A stretch of DNA of 7,311 bases from Desulfobacterales bacterium (lineage in GTDB: Bacteria; Desulfobacterota; Desulfobacteria; Desulfobacterales; JAUWMJ01), in contig JAUWMJ010000150.1 in assembly GCA_030613225.1 (NCBI GenBank), forward strand, positions 1 through 7,311, in the 5' to 3' direction. Position 1 is the stretch's first letter; each line of letters begins with the position of its first letter. A program made the translations under genes and the position numbers. The notes under the pieces are model-generated. The model saw nothing but the letters and a program-made list of their open reading frames with translations. It searched no databases and was not told the origin of the DNA. Below, piece after piece: positions 1 to 6,346 of the stretch.

Positions 1-1310
1 TCGCGGAAAAGCCGAGCATTCTGGATTGCCAGCGCCGACTGGGTGGCAAAATTCTGAAGAAAGTCCACTGTTTCCTGTTGGAACCGGCCGGGCTTCGTGC
101 GCCGAACCACCAGGGCACCGATAATCTTCTCCTCCCGAAGCAGTGGCACTGCGAGCAATGCTCGGAATCCAGCCCGCAGCACTGCCTCGCGCAGGGGATA
201 GTCTGGTCCGTCCAGTATGTCCGGCACCTGCACCGCCTCACGTCTTAGTCCAGCCCGACCCACCACAGTCTCGCCCAGTTTGATTGGAAATTCCCGGATC
301 GCCTGGATCAGTTCCTCACTCATCCTGTGTGTTGCACGTAGCTGGAACTCCTCTGTTGTCTCATCGAACTCATAGATCCCCCCTGCGTCCGCCCCTGAAA
401 GCTGGACAGCGTAAGCAACGATCTTGCTAAGCACCGTATGGAGATCCAGGGTGGAGCTGACTGCCTGGCTCACGTCCCTCAGGGCTTTCAGTTCTTCCAC
501 CGATCGAGCTAGCTCCCGGGTGCGCACTTCGACCTTCTGCTTCAGGGTTCGGCTGTACTCCTCCAGTTTTTCCTTGCTCTCGCTAAGCTCTTCAAATAAC
601 TGCTTGATCGATCCTCGCATGCCATCTAAATGCTGAGCGAGTATTCCAATCTCGTCACTACTGCTTTTGTCAACGAATGTGTCTAGATCACCATGGGCAA
701 TCAACGAAGCCGACTCTTGTAGTTTCAATAAAGGGCGAGAGATATACCTTTTTGTTATGACTATGGATGTGAGCCAAATTGCCGAAATGATGAGGACTGT
801 CAAGGCAATAATGCCGTAAATAAGCAAAAAGGCCTGTTTTTTCACGCTTTCGCGCGACATCACTATTAGAATCTTGCCGACTCTGCTTTCTTCAAAGTGA
901 ATATCAGAAGATTTTACAATAAATTCCGAGTCTTTCAGCAATGTGGGAGACATCGCCGATTCAAGTCGTTGTAGCTGAAACCCAGGACGTTTTTTCTTTG
1001 TGATAACCTGGTCTCTCCACGATATCTTTATATAAACTATTGACTCATCTAAAAATAAGGCCTCAGCAAAGTCATTTACAACATCATTGTCCATGTTCCA
1101 AAGAGGCGTTGGCAGACTTATCTGCGCGAGCTTCATGGCATTGTCTAACCGAGTTTTTAGCTCGCTCTCGATTATGTGAATGTTAAAAAGGATACCGACT
1201 GTGGCAAAAGCAATCAATAATAAAGTAACGACGCCAATCAAGGCGTAACTGAAACGGCGGCTGATACTACTGACTCTAAAAGAAGGTTTTGATGATGAGG
1301 CGTTCTGCAT
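1..1310 (-). CDS. Membrane sensor protein, HAMP-GAF, probable histidine kinase (C-terminus outside window)
   Basis: This frame stays open from ATG at 1310 to the left edge (436 codons seen, no stop). AAAGGA lies 8 bases before the ATG, which supports this start. Domains by reading: basic N-terminus; membrane segment about residues 22-44; periplasmic sensor region about 45-160, including a LWNMDND stretch and a FLDESIVYIKI stretch; second membrane segment about 161-186; HAMP linker about 187-240, with P193 and a DEIG motif at 219-222; coiled coil about 240-280; GAF domain about 285-435, with the typical end VDFLQNFATQSALAIQNA. Proteins with this order usually continue into HisKA and HATPase domains, but a PP2C phosphatase or a cyclase is also possible because the output domain is not visible. 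It follows a periplasmic binding-protein gene by 76 bases on the same strand, so co-transcription and a shared sensing role are likely. The GAF part looks clearly richer in GC than the membrane part. Confidence 0.85.
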   Translation of the reverse strand, partial: MQNASSSKPSFRVSSISRRFSYALIGVVTLLLIAFATVGILFNIHIIESELKTRLDNAMKLAQISLPTPLWNMDNDVVNDFAEALFLDESIVYIKISWRDQVITKKKRPGFQLQRLESAMSPTLLKDSEFIVKSSDIHFEESRVGKILIVMSRESVKKQAFLLIYGIIALTVLIISAIWLTSIVITKRYISRPLLKLQESASLIAHGDLDTFVDKSSSDEIGILAQHLDGMRGSIKQLFEELSESKEKLEEYSRTLKQKVEVRTRELARSVEELKALRDVSQAVSSTLDLHTVLSKIVAYAVQLSGADAGGIYEFDETTEEFQLRATHRMSEELIQAIREFPIKLGETVVGRAGLRREAVQVPDILDGPDYPLREAVLRAGFRALLAVPLLREEKIIGALVVRRTKPGRFQQETVDFLQNFATQSALAIQNARLFR

Positions 1311-1335
1311 GGACAAAATCCTTTATGATGTATTG

Positions 1336-1354
1336 CGCCACCAAAACGTTGGCG
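1336..1354 (-). other. Small inverted repeat between binding-protein and sensor genes
   Basis: CGCCA and TGGCG form five-base arms around a nine-base loop in the 76-base gap between the two genes. An alternative inner pairing, CCAA with TTGG, is also possible. No T-run follows on the minus strand, so this is not a classical terminator. It could slightly reduce expression of the downstream sensor gene or protect mRNA ends. It is weak and may be chance. Confidence 0.22.
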
Positions 1355-1386
1355 AGATCCTGATTCAGTAAGAGGGTATTTTAATG

Positions 1387-2151
1387 TTAGTCTTCAATCT
1401 CTGGAAATGGATCGTCTTCTAATTTAAGATTCCATTTTTTGCGAATCTGCATCATTGTTCCATCAGCTACCATTTCGTTAAAAGCATTTCTCCAGTTTTG
1501 TACAATTGAATCTGACGTTTTCATTGAAAAAGCAATCATAAGATCACTTTTCCTAAGATGATAGACCTCCTCTATTGCATTATAATCAACCCCGGCCAAC
1601 TCACAAACAGTTTTTAATCCCGGTTTTTTATATGTCCATAGGTCTATACGCCCGAGGATAAGCTTTTTAGCATTTTTTTGTTCATCAGAAACAGGTTCAA
1701 GATTTGTAAATCCTAACCTTTTGAGTAAACGCCCTCTTGTATCATCTCGAAGCGTGCCAATGCGTTTTACTTTTTTGGCATCTTCCAGGGTGTTAATTTT
1801 TATACCTGAACCCTTCTTAGCGACAAGAATATCTCTTTTCGTCGCTAACGGACCAATCCATTTAAATTTATCATAACGTACTTTTGTATAAGTCATACCA
1901 AACAATACAACATTTTCTTCTTCCAGAGCCATTTTGTAAGCTCTTACCCATGGATAAACCTTGATCTGTTCATGAGACCTTACCCTTCTCTGGATTTCTT
2001 TAACTATTTCAACAGAAGGTCCAACCAGTACGCCGTCCTTTAAATAGTTCAAGGGCGGCAGATTTTCTGTTAAAATGGTAAGTTCTGCTGACAGTACAGG
2101 TTGTACTGAAATTAGAAACACTGATGCCACTATTACAAATAGCTTTTTCAT
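1387..2151 (-). CDS. Periplasmic solute-binding protein, family 3 (amino-acid-type, PBP2 fold)
   Basis: A 254-residue exported protein. The start is firm: AAAAGGAGGT lies five bases before the ATG. Residues 1-22 form a Sec signal peptide (KK, a hydrophobic core, then LSA before Glu23). The mature part follows the SBP_bac_3 pattern: ELTILTENLPPLNY at the start of lobe 1; GPSVEIVKEI; a PWVRAY segment near residue 50; then the second-lobe strand with a RIGTLRDDTRGRLL segment; a late SDLMIAFSMKTSD strand; and the usual ending with IRKKWNL. Length is normal for the family. Such proteins bind small polar ligands in the periplasm, often amino acids. No ABC permease or ATPase gene accompanies it. The downstream neighbour is a membrane sensor with a periplasmic domain, so a sensing rather than transport role is likely (inference). 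The ligand cannot be read from the sequence. Confidence 0.85.
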   Translation of the reverse strand: MKKLFVIVASVFLISVQPVLSAELTILTENLPPLNYLKDGVLVGPSVEIVKEIQRRVRSHEQIKVYPWVRAYKMALEEENVVLFGMTYTKVRYDKFKWIGPLATKRDILVAKKGSGIKINTLEDAKKVKRIGTLRDDTRGRLLKRLGFTNLEPVSDEQKNAKKLILGRIDLWTYKKPGLKTVCELAGVDYNAIEEVYHLRKSDLMIAFSMKTSDSIVQNWRNAFNEMVADGTMMQIRKKWNLKLEDDPFPEIED

Positions 2152-2263
2152 AATAGACCTCCTTTTAAGTAAGGATAAGAATTCGCTTTTTGAGATCGAA
2201 GTATGGCTTTCCTCCTTTTCTCTAATCAGATAAAAAAGTTTAGGAAATAAATGAATTTCTTAG

Positions 2264-2295
2264 CTCCTAACAGAGCATCTATGCCCTGTCAGGAG
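2264..2295 (-). promoter_or_regulatory. Strong imperfect hairpin in the leader of the binding-protein gene
   Basis: Pairing the 32 bases end to end gives 13 of 15 matched positions, with two mismatches and a tiny loop. The outer arms are CTCCT and AGGAG, and the inner arm is CAG/CTG then GCAT/ATGC. No T-run follows on either strand, so a simple terminator is unlikely. Placed about 115-145 bases before the ATG, it would sit in the 5' leader of the mRNA if transcription starts upstream. There it could act in mRNA stability, attenuation or protein binding. It could also be a dispersed palindromic repeat. Confidence 0.5.
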
Positions 2296-2455
2296 TAAGG
2301 CCGGCATATTTTGAAGGGTTTCTCCATATTAATCTTTACCTAAATTGATAGATTATATTTGAGAAAAACCAGTATCTTTTAGAGGGAAGAACATTCAGAA
2401 GTTGAGCTCGATTCAACGATGGATAGAAATTACCAAAATAGTTAAGGAAAAGCAA

Positions 2456-2490
2456 TTGTGAGCCTGAGATTGAGCTTCAGGTGAGCACAA
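2456..2490 (-). terminator. Imperfect hairpin downstream of the helicase block, possible terminator
   Basis: TTGTG pairs with CACAA and CCTGA pairs with TCAGG, separated by a short internal loop. On the minus strand the stem is followed by a short TTTT within TTGCTTTTCC, not a solid U-tract. It is placed where transcripts of the helicase and its attached relic could end. It would also lie inside the leader of the binding-protein gene if the promoter at 2504-2530 is used. Weak candidate. Confidence 0.25.
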
Positions 2491-2503
2491 TATTAAAGTT
2501 TAA

Positions 2504-2530
2504 ATATTATGGGGCACCATGTAATGTCAA
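2504..2530 (-). promoter_or_regulatory. Candidate sigma-70 promoter for the binding-protein/sensor pair
   Basis: On the minus strand a perfect TTGACA (2525-2530) is followed after 15 bases by TAATAT (2504-2509), four of six matches to the -10 consensus. The spacing is shorter than the usual 17, and shifting it to 17 worsens the -10. If real, it leaves a leader of about 345 bases before the ATG at 2151 with the two hairpins inside. Confidence 0.3.
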
Positions 2531-2536
2531 GAAAAT

Positions 2537-2893
2537 TCAGACTGGTGATTTATTGAGAATATCCAATAAAAATTGGGCTTGTAAAAACCTGTGATTTCTT
2601 GTCAATATCATAACCCGGCCCGAATCTCCAATATGTAACGGCCATATGCAATTTATGTTCTTATGGACGATACGTCCCTTTGCTTGGCCCGCCATTTCAT
2701 TTTCCGGGTGGATCATTTGGTCCAGCTCCTGGGTCAGTTTGTTGATTTTAAATTCCGCCCAGAGAGGTATGTGATCGCTGTTCTTTTTTTTTCCGGCCTT
2801 TGGTTGCTGGTATTGGATGGTATAAGGTTTAGGGTATAGGTTAGATTTCGGAATGTGGAATGATTGGATTGCGGGCCACCAAAAACCAATCTC
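2537..2893 (-). pseudogene. Relic: C-terminal end of an EEP-family (endo/exonuclease/phosphatase) protein, copy 1
   Basis: Directly after the helicase TAA the same frame runs open for 118 codons to TGA at 2537-2539, without a start codon near its beginning. The readable core is a WWPAIQSFHIPKSNLYP stretch, then KKKNSDHIPLWAEFKIN (SDH at 2771-2779), then KLTQELDQMIHP. Ser-Asp-His-x-Pro-Leu is the characteristic last motif of the EEP superfamily (exonuclease III, DNase I and phosphatase relatives), where the Asp-His pair is catalytic. All earlier motifs are absent, so this is only the tail. After residues HPENE the frame continues into sequence matching the noncoding part of copy 2, so the normal stop has probably been lost here. 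The family call rests on one motif and its repetition in copy 2. Confidence 0.5.
2569..2805 (-). repeat. Direct repeat copy 1 (downstream of helicase)
   Basis: It matches 5239-5460 in the same orientation. By eye, the segment 2661-2780 has about 14 mismatches in 120 bases against copy 2, and 2569-2635 has about 12 in 67. This copy has 13 more bases near 2637-2649, lying between two ATATG words. Similarity fades in the T-run near 2781-2805. Many differences fall at third codon positions in the EEP-tail part, so both copies were once under coding constraint. Confidence 0.85.
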
Positions 2894-5239
2894 TTACCGC
2901 CCCCAAAATTTTTGCAAAGCTTGGGTCAGCTGTTCCCGACTTTGCACTTTTACGGGATCCCATTCCCCGGGGAAGTGAGATCGATAGCGGTGGGTCCCAT
3001 AGCGCTGATCAATTAAAAGAACGACTCCCCGATCGGTTTCTGTGCGAATGACCCGGCCTGCGGCCTGAAGCACCCGGTTGATGCCCGGATACTGGTAGGC
3101 ATACTCGAAGCCGGAATTATGATGGCCGGTAAAATAGTCCCGAATCAATTCTTTTTCGAGTGAAATCCCGGGAAGCCCGACACCCACCACCACCGCTCCG
3201 GATAGTCTTTCGCCCACGAGATCAATGCCTTCGCCAAATATGCCACCCATTACTGCAAAACCTACCAGGGATTGATGGTTTTCCCTGCCAAAGCGGTTTA
3301 GAAATTCTTCTCTTTCGTGTTCACTCATACCGCGGGCCTGAATGATAACCTCGCCATCCGGGCAATCGGATTGAAAGGCTTCGAATACCATCATCATATA
3401 TTCATATGAAGGAAAGAAAATCAGATAGTTGCCTGTTTTTTGGCTCACAAGGGTGCTGATTGCCTGCGATACCTGTTCCTTGGTGTTATCCCGATCTCGA
3501 TAGAGGGTTGATATCCTGTCGTAGACGAAAAGCTTGAGATTTTCGCCGGGAAATGGCGAGGGCAAAATTAAACCGGTGGCGTTTGCATCACAGCCCAGGA
3601 TTTTTTTGAAATAATCCATGGGGGTCATGGTAGCCGAGAAAAAGACGGTTGCCTTGCAGCGAGTCAGGGCGTTGCCCAATTGGATAGATGGATCGATGCA
3701 AAACAATTTGAGTTTTACATCATTTTTTATTTTTTCAAAACAGGTGACATAACTGTCGTCATAGTGTTCCGCCACCCTTATAAAACCGGATATCGTAAAA
3801 AACAGATCAAGCAATTCCTCGCGAAACGGTGTTTTTATATTACGCGACAGCCACCGCTCAGTCGTTTTCAGAAAACCGCGCAGCAAGGGTAACAGATCCT
3901 CCGGGGCTGCTTTTTCGTGACATGCCGGTCCGGATTCTTCACATTTTTTCCTTGCCTTGATCATCCAAGAATTAATTTTTCCAAGGCTCTTATAAATGTG
4001 AGGGAGCTCTTTGTGTATGGAGCGTCTTACATCCAAACACGGCTGTTTATAGGTCTCGGCTGAAAACATTTCCCGCGATCGGTCCACCAGATTATGCACT
4101 TCATCTATTAAAAACGTATATTCACCACTTTCTTCCAGAAAAAAGCGGCGCAAATAAACTCGCGGATCAAATGCATAATTATAGTCGCAGATAATGCAAT
4201 CGGCCCACAGCGACAGTTCAAGGGCAAATTCAAACGGGCACACCCGGTGGTCCCGGGCCACCTGCTCCACGGCTGTGCGGGTGAAAGCATCCTGGTCGAA
4301 CATATCACTAAGGGCTCCATTGACCCGGTCAAAATGTCCTCGGACAAATTCACATTCCTCCGGGCTGCAGGCGCTGTCCGGTTTAAAACAGATTTTATCC
4401 TTAGCAGTGAGGGTCAAAGACTTAAGCTTAATCCGGGCATTGCGTAACTCATCCAGGGCATCTTCCGCTGCAAAGCGACCGGTGGTCCTGGCAGTCAGGT
4501 AAAAAATTTTTTCGGTCAGGCCCTCACCCATGGCTTTAACTGCCGGAAAAATTGCCGCCATGGTTTTGCCAATGCCTGTTGCGGCCTGGATCAGCTGCTG
4601 ACCATTGTTTTTGATAGTTCGATAAACATCGACCGCCATTTCACGCTGGCCCGGACGATAATTGCCAAAGGGAAATTGAAGCTTTCGAATAGATTTATCA
4701 CGCAAAAGATCCCAGCGGACAATTGTTTCCGCCCATTTCAGATAGTTGGCCACCAGGTCCTGGAAAAAGACCTCGAGTTCCGTCAGGGTAAAGTGTTTTT
4801 TGAAATTGTGGATTTCGCCGGTATCCACCTGGAAATAGGTCAACTGCGTGTCGATTTTATTCAGATCCTGATCCAGTGCATAAATATAGGAATAGGTTTT
4901 TACCTGGCCCCAGTGGATGGGATTCTCATGGTCCTCAAAATAATCCAGACTTCGGGTGGTGGCTTTTATTTCTTCAATCAACACACCATCAGACTCATGA
5001 TAGATCCCGTCTATTCTGCCGCCGATGGTTAACTTGAACAAATCGGTTTCGATTTGATGGGAGACTGCAACCTCGGCACTATAGTTTTCGGGACGCGATT
5101 GCTGGATTTTCTGATGGATTCGAATGGCATCCACCGGTCGGGCGGAGGATAAAAATTCAAATGATAAATCCCCCGAGCACAGCACATGGGCAACCAGATC
5201 CCGAACAGCTATTTTTAGTATTTTTTTCAAATCAAGCAA
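2894..5239 (-). CDS. ATP-dependent DNA helicase, RecB/Cas4-type nuclease fused to XPD/DinG-type FeS helicase
   Basis: A complete 781-residue protein. The N-terminal PDDEXK nuclease domain covers about residues 1-170: Asp77 in GGRIDGIY, Glu90-x-Lys92 in LIEEIKAT, and Gln112 with Tyr116 in GQVKTYSY (the RecB-family QxxxY motif). The superfamily 2 helicase follows: Walker A AATGIGKT (219-226); an iron-sulfur cluster set Cys284, Cys291, Cys296 and Cys334; DEVH box 379-382; motif III SATM (535-538); and motif VI QAAGRVIR (725-732). All key residues are present, so it should be an active cytosolic 5'-3' DNA helicase-nuclease of the Rad3/XPD/DinG group, probably in DNA repair or defence. Its usual kind of partner, a VRR-NUC gene, is not in the window. 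The annotated start is TTG with no visible Shine-Dalgarno, and a repeat edge coincides with it, so the native 5' end may have been replaced. TTG at codon 4 is an alternative start, equally without a ribosome site. Confidence 0.9.
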   Translation of the reverse strand: MLDLKKILKIAVRDLVAHVLCSGDLSFEFLSSARPVDAIRIHQKIQQSRPENYSAEVAVSHQIETDLFKLTIGGRIDGIYHESDGVLIEEIKATTRSLDYFEDHENPIHWGQVKTYSYIYALDQDLNKIDTQLTYFQVDTGEIHNFKKHFTLTELEVFFQDLVANYLKWAETIVRWDLLRDKSIRKLQFPFGNYRPGQREMAVDVYRTIKNNGQQLIQAATGIGKTMAAIFPAVKAMGEGLTEKIFYLTARTTGRFAAEDALDELRNARIKLKSLTLTAKDKICFKPDSACSPEECEFVRGHFDRVNGALSDMFDQDAFTRTAVEQVARDHRVCPFEFALELSLWADCIICDYNYAFDPRVYLRRFFLEESGEYTFLIDEVHNLVDRSREMFSAETYKQPCLDVRRSIHKELPHIYKSLGKINSWMIKARKKCEESGPACHEKAAPEDLLPLLRGFLKTTERWLSRNIKTPFREELLDLFFTISGFIRVAEHYDDSYVTCFEKIKNDVKLKLFCIDPSIQLGNALTRCKATVFFSATMTPMDYFKKILGCDANATGLILPSPFPGENLKLFVYDRISTLYRDRDNTKEQVSQAISTLVSQKTGNYLIFFPSYEYMMMVFEAFQSDCPDGEVIIQARGMSEHEREEFLNRFGRENHQSLVGFAVMGGIFGEGIDLVGERLSGAVVVGVGLPGISLEKELIRDYFTGHHNSGFEYAYQYPGINRVLQAAGRVIRTETDRGVVLLIDQRYGTHRYRSHFPGEWDPVKVQSREQLTQALQKFWGR

Positions 5240-5460
5240 AAATTGGGAGTGTAAAAATCAGTGACATATAGCCAATATCATAACCCTGCCCGTATCTGCA
5301 ATATGTGATTTATGTTCTTGTGGACGTTACGTTCCTTTGCTTGGCCCGCCATTTAATTTCCCGGGTGGATCATTTGATCCAGTTCTTGGGTCAGCTTGTT
5401 GATTTGAAATTCCGCTCGGAGAGGCAGGTGATCGCTGATCTTTTTTTCCTCTCTTTTGGT
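5239..5460 (-). repeat. Direct repeat copy 2 (upstream of helicase)
   Basis: This is the counterpart of 2569-2805, in the same orientation. One edge is the helicase start codon. Read in the helicase frame, the bases just upstream and the first codons give SQFLLDL; the matching place in copy 1 gives AQFLLDI. The similarity therefore runs through the first helicase codons. A 13-base block present in copy 1 is missing here, consistent with a deletion between two ATATG words. Confidence 0.85.
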
Positions 5461-5463
5461 GTT
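5353..5463 (-). pseudogene. Relic: C-terminal end of an EEP-family protein, copy 2
   Basis: An open stretch between TAA at 5464-5466 and TAA at 5353-5355 encodes KKISDHLPLRAEFQIN followed by KLTQELDQMIHPGN. It carries the same SDHxPL motif as copy 1, but the conserved Trp after Leu is Arg. Only about 28 residues are recognisable, with no start and nothing of the catalytic domain before them. Its stop codon is probably the ancestral one, because the same place in copy 1 differs by a single base (GAA for TAA). An overlapping frame from a GTG at 5617 shows no family features and is not taken as a gene. Confidence 0.5.
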
Positions 5464-5695
5464 TTATCTTGAAATACAACAACTTATTTTTCAGTTTGGG
5501 AAAAACCTGTATCAAAAAACTGAGTTGAACAAGACCTAATAATATTTTTGTTGAATATTCAATTGGATATGCTATTGAAAAGGTTGAAGTTATTATGCGA
5601 TCGAATAATCGCTGCACAGATCTTGCTTATATTCATTTTTTCTAAAAACTGAAATTCTTTCGCAGCGAATCAATATCTAATGTTCGGAAACAAAA
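5464..5695. other. AT-rich intergenic region upstream of the thioredoxin gene
   Basis: I see no supported gene. It separates the minus-strand helicase block from the plus-strand genes, so it should hold divergent promoters, but I could not find a convincing -35/-10 pair. There are two operator-like palindromes: a perfect 12-base TTGAATATTCAA (5551-5562) and TTATGCGATCGAATAA (5592-5607, 14 of 16 bases symmetric). The second lies about 90 bases before the thioredoxin start. Confidence 0.4.
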
Positions 5696-6292
5696 ATGAA
5701 GATAATAAATAAAAGCTCGGTAATTGGTTTTTTGTTAGGGGCAATCCTATCCCCCTGTCTGCTTTTTGGTGCTATTTACTTATTAGGCATTACAAAAATG
5801 GCAGAAATAGAAAGTGAAGGTTTTTCACCACCAGATATCCCAATCAACGACACTGTTTCACTGGATTGGGAAATTCAAAGCATTGATGGGAAAAAGGTTA
5901 ATCTTGAGACTGAATTCAAGGATAAGGTTTTATTTGTAAATTTTTGGGCGACTTGGTGTCCTCCATGTGTAGCAGAAATGCCAAGTATAAAAAAACTCCA
6001 CCAAAAATTTAAAAACAGAATTGCATTTATTTGTATATCCCAAGAAGATTTAAAAACACTAAAAGAATTTCAATTGAAAAAAAAGTATAAATTCCCTTTG
6101 TATTACATAGCTGGTGATCCTCCTGAAGAATTCAAAACGGAAAGCATTCCAGTAACCTTCATTATATCTAAAAATCGAAAAATAAGCCTTAAACACAATG
6201 GGGGAGCCAATTGGTCGCATCCTAAAGTAATAAATTTTATTAAGACACTAATACACGAAAAATCCGAACATGCTGCTGGTAGGGACGCATAA
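5696..6292 (+). CDS. TlpA/ResA-type membrane-anchored thiol-disulfide oxidoreductase
   Basis: A 198-residue protein. Residues about 8-31 form one hydrophobic N-terminal segment, a membrane anchor or uncleaved signal. The thioredoxin-like domain, about 55-187, then faces the periplasm. The active site is WCPPC with Cys88 and Cys91 in NFWATWCPPCVAEMP; Glu94 sits where ResA-type proteins carry an acidic residue. The cis-proline is Pro152 in ESIPVTFII. TlpA/ResA proteins reduce disulfides in exported proteins, often for cytochrome c maturation, but no cytochrome gene is nearby, so the partner is unknown. The ribosome site is weak (CGGA seven bases upstream), and ATG at 5696 is chosen because it gives the full anchor. 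Base content is much more AT-rich than in the helicase gene, hinting at a different origin. The last residues (GRDA) and the stop lie in a palindrome, so the natural C-terminus may have been changed. Confidence 0.88.
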   Translation: MKIINKSSVIGFLLGAILSPCLLFGAIYLLGITKMAEIESEGFSPPDIPINDTVSLDWEIQSIDGKKVNLETEFKDKVLFVNFWATWCPPCVAEMPSIKKLHQKFKNRIAFICISQEDLKTLKEFQLKKKYKFPLYYIAGDPPEEFKTESIPVTFIISKNRKISLKHNGGANWSHPKVINFIKTLIHEKSEHAAGRDA

Positions 6293-6306
6293 AAACCATG
6301 CGCCCC
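6282..6306 (+). repeat. GGGACGCAT palindrome across the thioredoxin stop codon
   Basis: GGGACGCAT (6282-6290) pairs with ATGCGCCCC (6298-6306) around a seven-base loop, with one A-C mismatch in a nine-base stem. It spans the TAA at 6290-6292. Palindromes around a GGGACGCA core recur as dispersed repeats in various bacteria (general knowledge, not checked here). A second palindrome, CACAGCTGTG (6306-6315), abuts it. There is no U-tract, so it is not a classical terminator, though it could stabilise the mRNA 3' end. Confidence 0.5.
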
Positions 6307-6346
6307 ACAGCTGTGCATTGAGTGTTTAAACAGATTGGATATAATC

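Larger units (their letters stand above)
2152..2536. other. Gene-free leader and intergenic region
   Basis: I see no convincing coding sequence here. It is the 5' side of the binding-protein gene (minus strand) and the 3' side of the helicase block. It holds a 32-base near-perfect hairpin (2264-2295), an imperfect hairpin (2456-2490), an AT-rich palindrome (2489-2508), a TTGACA box (2525-2530, minus) and an isolated TATAAT on the minus strand (2352-2357) with no clear -35 partner. A second Shine-Dalgarno-like GGAGG on the minus strand (2211-2215) stands six bases before an ATA codon. That codon opens an 18-codon frame whose TGA overlaps the ATG of the binding protein. Confidence 0.6.

Noticed and set aside
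424..636. Plus-strand open frame of 70 codons
   Set aside because: It lies opposite the sensor gene, is rich in Ser/Arg/Leu as expected from an antisense frame, and has no family features.
2264..2295. Rho-independent terminator
   Set aside because: The stem is good but no T-run follows on either strand.
2489..2508. AT-rich palindrome AATATT...AATATT as a regulator site
   Set aside because: Low-complexity AT sequence makes this likely by chance.
4108..4353. Frames inside the helicase gene on both strands (also 2860-3051, 3160-3345, 3680-3892, 4194-4502, 4247-4447, 4676-5032)
   Set aside because: They overlap a helicase gene with all its motifs intact, and none shows a domain or ribosome site.
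2569..5460. Helicase plus repeats as a transposon with terminal repeats
   Set aside because: The repeats are direct, diverged by roughly 12-18 percent by eye and contain coding relics; no transposase or target duplication is visible.
5327..5617. Minus-strand 96-codon frame starting at GTG
   Set aside because: Across the repeat it reads a different frame from the SDHLPL motif, and its first half is AT-rich with no family features or ribosome site.
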